DNA of 64,000 nucleotides. Source: Flavobacteriaceae bacterium (GTDB taxonomy: Bacteria; Bacteroidota; Bacteroidia; Flavobacteriales; Flavobacteriaceae). Location: positions 186,001-250,000 of the forward strand of contig JAIPBH010000002.1 in the NCBI GenBank assembly GCA_021739635.1, in the 5' to 3' direction. The notes beneath the pieces were generated by a model. The model was not told the origin of the DNA. It ran no database searches and saw nothing but the letters and a program-made list of their open reading frames with translations. A program made the position numbers and the translations under genes. Positions 51,822 to 59,834 of the stretch are shown here, in pieces; position 1 is the stretch's first letter; each line of letters opens with the position of its first letter.

Positions 51822-53067
51822 AAATTTTTTAATAGTTGTAGATTCCATTGATGTCAATGATAGTAGCGGGTCTAAAGCCAATGTGGCTTTAATTAAAAAC
51901 TTAGCGACTATTGGTTATGGTGTTACGGTTATGCATTTTACGCAAAAAAATATCCAATTAAAAGATATTGAATGTATTTTAGTAAATGAAAAAAAATATA
52001 CCCTATTATATTTTTTAAGTAGAACACAGCGTGTTATTCAGCGTTATTTTAATATAAATTTAGCAACCTATTTAGAGTCCATTTTTGGTTTTTCATTTAC
52101 TTTTTTTAATGATGTAAACAATATTAAAAAAGCATTGAAAAAACTCGATACTTCAAAATTTGGTTTAATATTAACCCTAAGTAAAGGCGCTAGTTTTAGA
52201 CCCCATTATGCAGTCAATAAACTACCAGTTTTACATGAAAAGTGGATGGGATATATACATGATCCATTTCCAATGAGTTGTTATCCTCCTCCATATAATT
52301 GGAAAGATCCTGGTTACAAATTGAAAGAACGGTTTTTTAGTAAATTATCTAAAAACGCAAAATATTCAGCTTTTCCAAGCTTGCTTTTAAAGCAATGGAT
52401 GGTTAGTTACTTTCCAAGTTTTAATAAGACTAGCACAATAATACCACATCAAAATTTTGAAGAAGAATTAATAAACTTTGAGAAACCAACCTATTTTGAT
52501 AATACTAAGTTTAATATATTACATGCAGGAAACTTAATGAAACAACGTAATCCAGAAGGGTTAATAAAAGGGTATAAACTGTTTCTTGAAAATAACCTAG
52601 AAGCTAAAAAAAACTCTAAACTGCTACTATTAGGGAATGCTTCCTATCACGAAAACCTAATTAATAGTTATGCTATTGATTTGCCCCAACTCTATATAAA
52701 ACTTACAAATATTCCTTTCAACGAAGTATATTGGTTGCAAAAGCAGGTATCGGTAAATATTATTTTAGAAGCAAATTCAGAGATTAGTCCGTTTTTACCA
52801 GGTAAATTTCCTCATTGCGTGTATGCTAATAAACCTATATTACATTTAGGTCCAAAGCATAGCGAAACAAAACGGTTGCTTGGTGAGCATTATGAGTATT
52901 GTACAGAAGTTGATAATGTTGAAGTGATTTCGACAATGATAGAAAAACTTTATAATGAATGGCTACTTTCATCCAAAACGATGTGTTTAAATAGACCTGA
53001 TTTAGAAAACTATTTAGGAAAAACGTATTTAAAAGAACAACTAGAAAAGGTTTTTGAAAATGACTAA
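51814..53067 (+). CDS. glycosyltransferase, GT-B fold (family 4-like)
   Basis: This 417-residue protein begins MTKNFLIVVDSIDVNDSSGS with a GT-B-like N-terminal Rossmann domain, then YIHDPFPMSCYPPPYNW and a C-terminal domain starting FNILHAGNLMKQRNPEGLIK (about residues 231-250), the phosphate/sugar-binding pattern of GT4 enzymes. ISPFLPGKFPHCVYANKPIL resembles the donor-binding region, with a usual E replaced. It probably adds a sugar to the chain. The assignment is by fold-level resemblance. It overlaps the next (decayed) frame. Confidence 0.75.
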   Translation: MTKNFLIVVDSIDVNDSSGSKANVALIKNLATIGYGVTVMHFTQKNIQLKDIECILVNEKKYTLLYFLSRTQRVIQRYFNINLATYLESIFGFSFTFFNDVNNIKKALKKLDTSKFGLILTLSKGASFRPHYAVNKLPVLHEKWMGYIHDPFPMSCYPPPYNWKDPGYKLKERFFSKLSKNAKYSAFPSLLLKQWMVSYFPSFNKTSTIIPHQNFEEELINFEKPTYFDNTKFNILHAGNLMKQRNPEGLIKGYKLFLENNLEAKKNSKLLLLGNASYHENLINSYAIDLPQLYIKLTNIPFNEVYWLQKQVSVNIILEANSEISPFLPGKFPHCVYANKPILHLGPKHSETKRLLGEHYEYCTEVDNVEVISTMIEKLYNEWLLSSKTMCLNRPDLENYLGKTYLKEQLEKVFEND

Positions 53068-53134
53068 GTTTTCCATATTAATCACTACAAAAAATAGGCT
53101 TCCAGATTTAAAGAAAACATTGAAAGAATCATAA
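53060..53134 (+). pseudogene. 5' remnant of a family 2 glycosyltransferase gene
   Basis: ATG overlaps the previous stop (ATGACTAA), as for a normal operon gene, but the frame ends after 24 residues: MTKFSILITTKNRLPDLKKT and a few more. It matches the first residues of the complete glycosyltransferase at 54577 (FSILITTKNRLSDLKETL), also at DNA level. So a copy of the 5' end of that gene remains here and the rest is about 1.5 kb downstream or lost. It marks an insertion or recombination point. Confidence 0.75.
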
Positions 53135-53155
53135 ATAAAGCTTAAATAATTGTTC

Positions 53156-53575
53156 ATGAAGAATTACATTAAGAAAATTAAAATAAGATTAAAAGAATTT
53201 ATTTACAAAAGGTACAATATTAGCTTTTGGCAGGGAGGAGGTGATGATATTCAATTAAATAAGCTTTTAAAGAGAGATTCAAAAGGTGTTTTTGTTGATA
53301 TTGGATGCTGGCATCCTACCAAAGGGTCAAATACCTATTATTTTTATTTAAGGGGATGGAAAGGCATTTGTATAGATCCTAATCCTCAATTGGGGGACTT
53401 GTATAAGCTATACAGACCTAAAGTTATTCAGATTGAAACCGATTTACCAATAAAGAAAGATGTAAGTTCAGAAATAGTTAAATATTTAGAATTGGTTGAT
53501 TATGTTTTAGTTGGAAAATCTGTTATCAATGGAAACTTAGGCAATCTCTTTTTGTTAGATAAAAAAACTACTTAA
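53156..53575 (+). CDS. FkbM-family methyltransferase-like protein, shortened
   Basis: This 139-residue protein has the N-terminal half of an FkbM methyltransferase: GVFVDIGCWHPTKGSNTYYF (motif I, about residues 37-56), GWKGICIDPNPQLGDLYKL with the acidic adenosine-binding Asp, and RPKVIQIETD. Members are usually about 220-280 residues. Here the central strands and the D-x-E-G part are missing, and the end (YVLVGKSVINGNLGNLFLLD) looks like the protein's usual C-terminal strand. An internal deletion is likely, so it may be inactive. I chose the ATG at 53156 over an upstream TTG. Confidence 0.55.
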   Translation: MKNYIKKIKIRLKEFIYKRYNISFWQGGGDDIQLNKLLKRDSKGVFVDIGCWHPTKGSNTYYFYLRGWKGICIDPNPQLGDLYKLYRPKVIQIETDLPIKKDVSSEIVKYLELVDYVLVGKSVINGNLGNLFLLDKKTT

Positions 53576-53578
53576 ACA

Positions 53579-54568
53579 ATGAGAAAAGGCATCAATCCTC
53601 AAAAACGGGATTATAAAGTTGAAATGAGGTCTAACCATAGAATTGTTATGGTTATATTTATCCCTGAGTTTACCGGTTATTATGCATCCATGTTTGATGT
53701 TGTAAAATTATCTATTGATTCGTTGATTAAAACCATACCCGAAACATCAAAAATCACTTTGGTAGATAATGGTTCTTGTAAAGAAGTCCAAGAGTATTTA
53801 GTGAATCTATTAAAAAGTGAAAGTATTGATTCTTTACAATTATTAACACAAAACATAGGAAAAATAGATGCTTTAATTGGAGCTGCAAGAGCCTCAAGGG
53901 AGCCCATTATTACTTTAACAGATTGTGATATTTTATTTAAACCCAATTGGGTTTTTGAAACTATAAAAACGTTTAATGCATTCAAAAATGTTGCTTCAGT
54001 TTCACCAATTCCTTCAAGAGGAAGTTTTAATTATTTTACTTATTCAACCAAAGAAGCTATTTTAAGAAAAAAAATCAATCTTAATTTTGAACCGATTAAA
54101 GAGAATTTTGAAGAATATAACCTTTTTTTAAAAAGTATTAATTGGGATATAGAGATAGAAGAAAATTTACCGTGGCCAGTTGTTCAAGAAAATAGCATAA
54201 AGGCAATTGTTGGTAGTGACCATCAAGTTTTAACAGTAAGGAGAGATGTTTTATTCAATAATTCACCCAAAGAGCCATCTTTTATAAAAGTAGGTAGCGA
54301 ATCTGAACAAAATTATATAGATTTTGCAATAGATTCTAGTGGAGGTTTACGTTTGTCTACTTACAATTTTTACGCATTGCATATAGGTAATATTTTAGAA
54401 GAATGGATGTTAGAAAAGAGCACAAGTTTTTTAGACAAACCAAAAAACACACCGAAACTACAACTTGTTCCTAAATTAAATTATATGGCAAAAAACAATT
54501 TAGGGTATAAAATTAAAAAGAAGTTAATTAAGTATATATTTAAATTAAGAAAGCCTTCTAATTATTAA
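53579..54568 (+). CDS. glycosyltransferase, GT2-like
   Basis: A 329-residue protein with a GT-A-like core starting about residue 20: RIVMVIFIPEFTGYYASMFD, ITLVDNGSCKEVQEYL, QNIGKIDALIGAARASREPI and LTDCDILFKPNWVFE (about residues 112-126), which provides a DxD-like motif (TDCD). The C-terminal part GSDHQVLTVRRDVLF and SEQNYIDFAIDSSGG may hold the catalytic acid. It follows the shortened FkbM gene by three bases, and both lie in the segment between the glycosyltransferase remnant and the complete gene. Confidence 0.75.
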   Translation: MRKGINPQKRDYKVEMRSNHRIVMVIFIPEFTGYYASMFDVVKLSIDSLIKTIPETSKITLVDNGSCKEVQEYLVNLLKSESIDSLQLLTQNIGKIDALIGAARASREPIITLTDCDILFKPNWVFETIKTFNAFKNVASVSPIPSRGSFNYFTYSTKEAILRKKINLNFEPIKENFEEYNLFLKSINWDIEIEENLPWPVVQENSIKAIVGSDHQVLTVRRDVLFNNSPKEPSFIKVGSESEQNYIDFAIDSSGGLRLSTYNFYALHIGNILEEWMLEKSTSFLDKPKNTPKLQLVPKLNYMAKNNLGYKIKKKLIKYIFKLRKPSNY

Positions 54569-54576
54569 TAATTCAA

Positions 54577-55491
54577 ATGTTTGAACCAACATTCTCAATA
54601 TTAATCACCACAAAAAACAGGTTATCCGATTTAAAGGAAACATTGAACCAGTTGTCAGGTTTTATTGAAAACGAAAAGGTGGAATTTATTATTTGTGATG
54701 ATGGTTCTTACGATGGAACATCAACTTTTATAGAAACCAACTATAAGTCCATACAGTTAATAAAAAATCCAAAAAGTAAGGGACTTATTTTTAGCCGAAA
54801 CAGATTGCTTAATCTAACCAAAGCAACATATGCCATCACATTAGATGACGATGCGCATATTGTTTCTCAAAACTCTTTGGATATTATTGGAGCCTTTTTT
54901 GAATTGCATAAAAAGTGTGCCGTAATTGCATTCAGGATTTTTTGGGGAAAAACATTGCCAGATAATTTAAATCATACACTTGAAAATACACGTGTAAAAG
55001 GTTTTGTAGGTTGTGGCCATGTGTGGCGTATGGATGCGTGGAGAAGTATTCCTAATTACCCAGATTGGTTTGTATTTTATGGTGAAGAAGAGTTTGCAAG
55101 TTTTCATCTCTTTAAAAAAGGTTGGGAAATTTGTTTTGTTCCAGATGTCTTGGTACACCATCGTGTGGATTTAAAAATGAGAAAAAGAGATAACGACTAT
55201 CAAATTCGCTTAAGGCGTTCATTACGCTCGGGTTGGTATTTGTATATTTTGTTTTATCCTCTTAATTTAATCCCCAAAAAATTTGTTTATACGTTGTGGG
55301 TACAATTTAAAACCAAAGTGTTTATAGGCGATTTTAAAGCACTTTTCGGGATTTTAGCGGCTATTATGGATTTGCTTACAAAGACCCTAAAATTAATTTT
55401 AAATAGAAATGCATTAACTAATTTACAATATAAAGAGTTTAAAGACTTACCAGATTCTATTTTATATTGGCAACCTTTAAAAGAGATGTAA
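54577..55491 (+). CDS. family 2 glycosyltransferase
   Basis: This 304-residue GT-A enzyme has TFSILITTKNRLSDLKETL, ICDDGSYDGT, SKGLIFSRNRLLN, ITLDDDAHI (metal motif, about residues 89-97), then FVGCGHVWRMDAW and YGEEEFASFHLF. These last two segments are the acceptor and catalytic parts of GT2 rhamnosyl/galactosyltransferase-like enzymes. It is the intact counterpart of the remnant at 53060. The next gene starts two bases after its stop. Confidence 0.9.
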   Translation: MFEPTFSILITTKNRLSDLKETLNQLSGFIENEKVEFIICDDGSYDGTSTFIETNYKSIQLIKNPKSKGLIFSRNRLLNLTKATYAITLDDDAHIVSQNSLDIIGAFFELHKKCAVIAFRIFWGKTLPDNLNHTLENTRVKGFVGCGHVWRMDAWRSIPNYPDWFVFYGEEEFASFHLFKKGWEICFVPDVLVHHRVDLKMRKRDNDYQIRLRRSLRSGWYLYILFYPLNLIPKKFVYTLWVQFKTKVFIGDFKALFGILAAIMDLLTKTLKLILNRNALTNLQYKEFKDLPDSILYWQPLKEM

Positions 55492-55493
55492 TT

Positions 55494-56261
55494 ATGAACT
55501 TTATAAAAGAAAAAATACCTTATAAAAAACAACTTAAATTATTATATAAATTAAGGTATTTTAAGGCAATTTTATTTCCTTTTAATCTTACAAAAATGGC
55601 TAGAATTCATAAAACTGATAAATTTGGTTTTCATTTTTATACCCCACATTATCAGCACCATTTTAAAAAATTTAAGTTTAAGCGTAATAATATTTTAGAG
55701 ATAGGCGTTGGGGGTTATTACAAACCTTATAATGGTGGTAACTCATTAAGAATGTGGAAATCATATTTTCCGTTTTCTAAAATTTATTCCTTAGATATAC
55801 ATGACAAATCTTTTTTAGAAGAATATAGAATAAAAATCTTTAGGGGAAGTCAGGTCGATTTTGAATTTTTGGAAACTATTTCTAAAGAAATGGGCGATTT
55901 AGATATTATAATTGATGATGGCAGTCATGTTAATGGCCATGTTATTGAAACCTTTAAATATTTGTTTCCGAAGCTTATAAAAGGTGGTGTTTATGTTATT
56001 GAAGACACTCAAACTTCTTATTGGCCAGATTATGGAGGCGATTCAAGTAATTTTGATAACAAACAAACCATATACGGCTTTTTTAAATCTTTAATTGATG
56101 GATTAAATAATGAAGAATTCATCATAGATAATTATCAAAAAACTTATTATGACAAGTATATTATCTCTATGCATTTTTATCATAATATGATTTTTATTTA
56201 TAAGGGCAATAATGATGAGAAATCTAATTACATTGTAAACAATCAAAGACCTCGTGAATAA
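55494..56261 (+). CDS. class I SAM methyltransferase, MycE/demethylmacrocin O-methyltransferase-like
   Basis: A 255-residue protein starting at the ATG at 55494 (MNFIKEKIPYKKQLKL). The core has HKTDKFGFHFYTPHYQHHF, motif I ILEIGVGGYYKPYNGGNSLR, IYSLDIHDKSFLEEYRIKIF, IIDDGSHVNGHVIETFKYLF (about residues 145-164) and YVIEDTQTSYWPDYGGD. These are the features of sugar O-methyltransferases such as MycE, which bind Mg2+ with the paired Asp. It probably O-methylates a sugar of this polysaccharide. It overlaps the next gene by eight bases. Confidence 0.85.
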   Translation: MNFIKEKIPYKKQLKLLYKLRYFKAILFPFNLTKMARIHKTDKFGFHFYTPHYQHHFKKFKFKRNNILEIGVGGYYKPYNGGNSLRMWKSYFPFSKIYSLDIHDKSFLEEYRIKIFRGSQVDFEFLETISKEMGDLDIIIDDGSHVNGHVIETFKYLFPKLIKGGVYVIEDTQTSYWPDYGGDSSNFDNKQTIYGFFKSLIDGLNNEEFIIDNYQKTYYDKYIISMHFYHNMIFIYKGNNDEKSNYIVNNQRPRE

Positions 56262-57051
56262 ATCAAAAATAGCCATATTAACTACGGTTGTAAATTTTGA
56301 ATTGTATTCAATAACTTCGAGGCTTTTTCCTAAAGGCATAAAAAAATATGTGATAGATGGAACAAATGGCATGCATGGTTTAGATAGTATTTTTTATATG
56401 TTTAAAAAACTTAAAAACGAAAATATTGATTGGTTGATTTTAGCAGATGAAGATGTTATTTTTGAAGACTGTGATGTCGTTTTTTCTATTATAAGAAAAA
56501 TGGATGATGATAATATTTCAGTTTGTGGAGTTAGAGATGGGGGGGTGATAGCCCATCGTCAATATAACCCTAATTTGATAAATACGTTTTTTTCAATAAT
56601 TGATTTTAAAAAAATTTCAAAGATTTGGAGTAAATCTGAAGTCAAAAAAAATCAATACACGTTACCTTCTGAATTTAAAATTGATGAAACTAAATTAAAT
56701 GGATTTTTTGATGTTAATAGCCTTTATGAACCATATTATTGTTTTTTTCTTTGGCTCAAAAGAAAAGGCATGGGATTTTTATATTTAGATGCTCATATGT
56801 TTGATGATAACATCTCCAATAGTATTTTGTTTAATGGACAGCTATTTGCTTGCCATACGTGGTATGCAAGAGCCTATAATCTAAACAAAAAACATACATA
56901 CCGCATTAACAAGATTTTTTACAATAGGAATATTGAAATTGATTCAACAATTTTGGAGAGTAAAATCGTAATATTTAAAGACCAACTTTTTTATATAAAA
57001 ATGAAGATGAAAAAGCTTTATAATAAGATTATTAATAGATTTAAAAAATAA
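56254..57051 (+). CDS. unrecognised GT-A-like protein, paralogue 2 of 3
   Basis: This 265-residue protein starts at a GTG (MNKSKIAILTTVVNF), which aligns exactly with the ATG start of paralogue 3 (MDKSKMAILSTVNNF). It shares WLILADEDVIF, CGVRDGG, PYYCFFLWLKRKG, YLDAHMF and HTWYARAYNLNKKHTYRIN with its paralogues. No signal peptide or long membrane helix is seen, and the C-terminus is basic (KLYNKIINRFKK). The gene lies between a methyltransferase gene and neuA. Family unknown; a glycosyltransferase role is inferred. Confidence 0.6.
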   Translation: MNKSKIAILTTVVNFELYSITSRLFPKGIKKYVIDGTNGMHGLDSIFYMFKKLKNENIDWLILADEDVIFEDCDVVFSIIRKMDDDNISVCGVRDGGVIAHRQYNPNLINTFFSIIDFKKISKIWSKSEVKKNQYTLPSEFKIDETKLNGFFDVNSLYEPYYCFFLWLKRKGMGFLYLDAHMFDDNISNSILFNGQLFACHTWYARAYNLNKKHTYRINKIFYNRNIEIDSTILESKIVIFKDQLFYIKMKMKKLYNKIINRFKK

Positions 57052-57061
57052 TTTTTTAGTA

Positions 57062-57724
57062 TTGAAAACTATAGTTATTATACCCGCCAGAGGAAACTCC
57101 AAACGCTTACCTAATAAAAACATCAAGTTTTTGGCAGGCATACCCTTATTGGTTCACAGTATAAACTATGCTAAGCAACATGGTTTTATGGATGCTATTT
57201 ATGTCACGACAGATAGTAAAGACATAAAAAATATAGCCTTACAACATGGGGCTTTAGTAATAAATAGGCCAAAAGAATTTTCGGGAGATTTAGAGCCCAC
57301 AGTAACTGCGTTAAAACATGCTTTGGAATCTATAAGTGATACTATTGACAATGTAGTTTTATTACAACCTACCAATCCATTGCGTCCAAAACATCTATTT
57401 AAAGAAGCATTCCAATTGTTTAAAGAAAATGAGTGCGATAGTTTGTTTACGGTATCTAGAAATCATCAAAAATTTGGAACAATTCAAGATAATAAGTTCA
57501 CCCCATTTAATTATAAAATAGGGCAACGTAGTCAAGATTTAGAACCGCTTTATTTTGAGAACGGGTTGATATATATTACAAAAGCAGCATACATTTTGAA
57601 TAATCAAATTATAACAGAAAATGCATTTCCATTGATAGTTGATCATCCGTTTGCTTCCATAGATATTGATAGTCAGGAAGATTTTGATTTAGCAGAGTTT
57701 ATGATAAACAAGTATATTAATTAA
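57062..57724 (+). CDS. neuA: CMP-N-acetylneuraminate cytidylyltransferase (acylneuraminate type)
   Basis: A 220-residue enzyme that activates a nonulosonic acid with CTP. It has VIIPARGNSKRLPNKNIKFL at the start with the nucleotide-binding RxxSKRxxxKN pattern, DAIYVTTDSKDIKNIA, LLQPTNPLRPKHLFKEA and SIDIDSQEDFDLAEFM. The start is a TTG, accepted since the family begins at the hydrophobic strand KTIVIIPAR. Legionaminic or pseudaminic acid cytidylyltransferases are close relatives, so the exact sugar is open. NeuB and NeuC follow within 3 kb. Confidence 0.9.
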   Translation: MKTIVIIPARGNSKRLPNKNIKFLAGIPLLVHSINYAKQHGFMDAIYVTTDSKDIKNIALQHGALVINRPKEFSGDLEPTVTALKHALESISDTIDNVVLLQPTNPLRPKHLFKEAFQLFKENECDSLFTVSRNHQKFGTIQDNKFTPFNYKIGQRSQDLEPLYFENGLIYITKAAYILNNQIITENAFPLIVDHPFASIDIDSQEDFDLAEFMINKYIN

Positions 57725-57751
57725 ATTCTTAAAAATAGATTTGAAAGAACT

Positions 57752-58567
57752 ATGGATAAATCTAAAATGGCAATACTATCTACTGTTAATAACTTTAAAT
57801 TATATAGAAAAAGTTCAGCTTTATATCCAAAAGAAATTAAAAGCTATGTGATTGATGGAAGGAACGGCATGTTTGGTGTTCATAGTATCAATTTTATGAT
57901 GAAGATTTTTAGTAAAAAGGACATCGAATGGCTAATCTTAATGGATGAGGACGCCTTGTTTATTAACTCTGACTTAGTTTTTCCTTTAATTAATCATATG
58001 GACAGAAATGATTATATCATATGTGGTATGAGGGATGGTGGAATGTTACCTGAAAGATCGGGAAGCCCTTATGCTATGAATCCATTTTTTTCTATAATCA
58101 ATTTAAAAAAATTGAAAACCATATGGAATAAAAAAGAAATGCTTGCTAGCCATTATATAGAGGATGATGAATTTGAAGATGATTTATCTGGACTAAAGTA
58201 TCCATATAATAAGAAAAGTATGAGCGAGCCTTACTATTGTTTTTATTTTTGGTTAAAAAGGAAGCATCATAAATTATTGTATCTAGATGTTTCTCTGCCT
58301 TTTAAAGATGACCAAATTACAAATATTGTGCATGATTTAGAGGGTAAATCAATATTATATCATACATGGTTTTCCAGAGAATATGGAGATGAAAGAGGTA
58401 GACATACTTCAAGAATAGATAAGGTTTTTAATGAATTTAAATTAATTGAATCTAAAAATATTAAACCAATAATTTTTAAGGATTATCTATTTCCGGTCAA
58501 AAATAGATTAAGAAGATTAAAAAAAAACATTAAAAAACGTCTACATCGGTTAGGAATTAAATTATAA
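57752..58567 (+). CDS. unrecognised GT-A-like protein, paralogue 3 of 3
   Basis: This 271-residue protein (MDKSKMAILSTVNNFKLYRK) shares with paralogues 1 and 2 the blocks YVIDGRNGMFG, WLILMDEDALF (about residues 60-70), CGMRDGGML, NPFFSIINLKK, EPYYCFYFWLKRK, YLDV, YHTWFSREYGDERGRHTSRI and a basic tail. In block 3, Met replaces the Ala of LADED, leaving the acidic triplet DED intact. It lies between neuA and neuB, which ties the family to the sialic acid part of the locus. Function unknown. Confidence 0.6.
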   Translation: MDKSKMAILSTVNNFKLYRKSSALYPKEIKSYVIDGRNGMFGVHSINFMMKIFSKKDIEWLILMDEDALFINSDLVFPLINHMDRNDYIICGMRDGGMLPERSGSPYAMNPFFSIINLKKLKTIWNKKEMLASHYIEDDEFEDDLSGLKYPYNKKSMSEPYYCFYFWLKRKHHKLLYLDVSLPFKDDQITNIVHDLEGKSILYHTWFSREYGDERGRHTSRIDKVFNEFKLIESKNIKPIIFKDYLFPVKNRLRRLKKNIKKRLHRLGIKL

Positions 58568-58582
58568 CACTAAAAATGCAAA

Positions 58583-59626
58583 ATGAATAACCCATTCATA
58601 AACATAGCAGGACGAAAAATAGGTTTAGATTTCCCACCATTGGTTATTGCCGAAATAGGCATTAATCATGAAGGGTCTTTGCAAGTGGCTAAACAAATGG
58701 TAGATGCCGCCCATCGGGCAGGTGTTGAGGTGGTTAAACACCAAACCCATATTGTTGCAGATGAAATGAGCCGTGTTGCCAAACAAGTGATTCCCGGAAA
58801 TGCCAAGGTGTCCATTTACGAAATCATGGAACGCTGTGCCCTGAATGAAACAGACGAATTAGAGTTAAAAAACTATGTTGAGAGTAAAGGCATGATTTTT
58901 ATGTCCACCCCTTTTTCACGAGCTGCTGCAGAACGTTTAAACCGATTTGACGTACCCGCTTATAAAATAGGTTCGGGTGAATGTAATAACTATCCGTTAT
59001 TAGAACATATTGCGCAGTTTGGTAAACCTGTTATTTTAAGCACCGGAATGAACACTATAGAAAGTGTAAAAAAAGCGGTCTCCATCTTTGATAAACACAA
59101 AGTGCCAGTGGCGTTGTTACATACTACCAATTTATATCCAACGCCAATACATTTGGTCCGTTTTGGTGCCATGATGCAGTTGCACAAAGCATTTCCAAAT
59201 AAGGTTTTTGGATTAAGCGATCATACGCTAAACAACAATGCCTGTTTGGGAGCCGTAGCTTTAGGAGCTTCTATTTTAGAGCGTCATTTCACCGACCATA
59301 TGCAGCGTCAAGGTCCCGATATTGTTTGCAGTATGGATGAAACTACTTGTAAAGAATTAATAATAAGTAGTAAAGAATTAGCATTGATGCGAGGTGGCAC
59401 TAAAGAACCTGCTAAGGAAGAACAAGTGACCATCGATTTTGCATTTGCAACTGTTTGTAGTATTTCAAATATTAAAAAAGGAGATGTCTTTACTAAAGAT
59501 AACATTTGGGTAAAACGGCCAGGTACTGGTAAAATTTTAGCTGAACATTTTGAAAGCATTTTAGGAAAAAAGGCAACCCGAGATATTGAAAATGATGAAC
59601 AATTAACTTGGGACGATATTGAATAA
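58583..59626 (+). CDS. neuB: N-acetylneuraminate (nonulosonic acid) synthase
   Basis: A 347-residue TIM-barrel enzyme with a C-terminal SAF (antifreeze-like) domain. It condenses phosphoenolpyruvate with ManNAc, or a related hexosamine, to a nine-carbon acid. It has [71 protein letters not shown] and, in the SAF domain, [20 protein letters not shown]. The gene follows paralogue 3 by 15 bases. The choice among neuraminic and legionaminic acid cannot be made by sequence. Confidence 0.93.
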   Translation: MNNPFINIAGRKIGLDFPPLVIAEIGINHEGSLQVAKQMVDAAHRAGVEVVKHQTHIVADEMSRVAKQVIPGNAKVSIYEIMERCALNETDELELKNYVESKGMIFMSTPFSRAAAERLNRFDVPAYKIGSGECNNYPLLEHIAQFGKPVILSTGMNTIESVKKAVSIFDKHKVPVALLHTTNLYPTPIHLVRFGAMMQLHKAFPNKVFGLSDHTLNNNACLGAVALGASILERHFTDHMQRQGPDIVCSMDETTCKELIISSKELALMRGGTKEPAKEEQVTIDFAFATVCSISNIKKGDVFTKDNIWVKRPGTGKILAEHFESILGKKATRDIENDEQLTWDDIE

Positions 59627-59676
59627 AACAGCTGTCAAGCTTGTTGAAGTTATATGAAGGAGGTAACGGTAATAGG

Positions 59677-59701
59677 ACTTCGACTGCGCTCAGTCTGACA
59701 T
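59677..59701. repeat. dispersed repeat TTCGACTGCGCTCAG..TGACA
   Basis: ACTTCGACTGCGCTCAGTCT plus GACAT, between neuB and neuC. It is nearly identical to the copies at 32619 and 35051. Confidence 0.85.
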
Positions 59702-59760
59702 CGGTTCTGTTGTTTATTTGTTCAATCGTTGAATAGGTTGTTGATTACCAACTAGCGGCT

Positions 59761-59788
59761 ATTGACTAATGACTATTGACTAATAATT
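59761..59788. repeat. four tandem heptamers, ATTGACT type
   Basis: ATTGACT, AATGACT, ATTGACT and AATAATT run in 7-base phase just upstream of the neuC promoter candidate. The unit resembles the ATTGACA-type heptamers at 26552. Confidence 0.75.
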
Positions 59789-59790
59789 AG

Positions 59791-59818
59791 TTGTTCACTA
59801 ATTAAAATTTTATATTTG
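59791..59818 (+). promoter_or_regulatory. candidate promoter upstream of neuC
   Basis: TTG at 59791 and TATATTTG at 59811-59818, 17 bases apart, match the Bacteroidota -33/-7 pattern. The start codon is 16 bases downstream of the -7 box. It would restart transcription in the 208-base gap between neuB and neuC. Confidence 0.5.
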
Positions 59819-59834
59819 TTGCAAGTAAAAAAGC

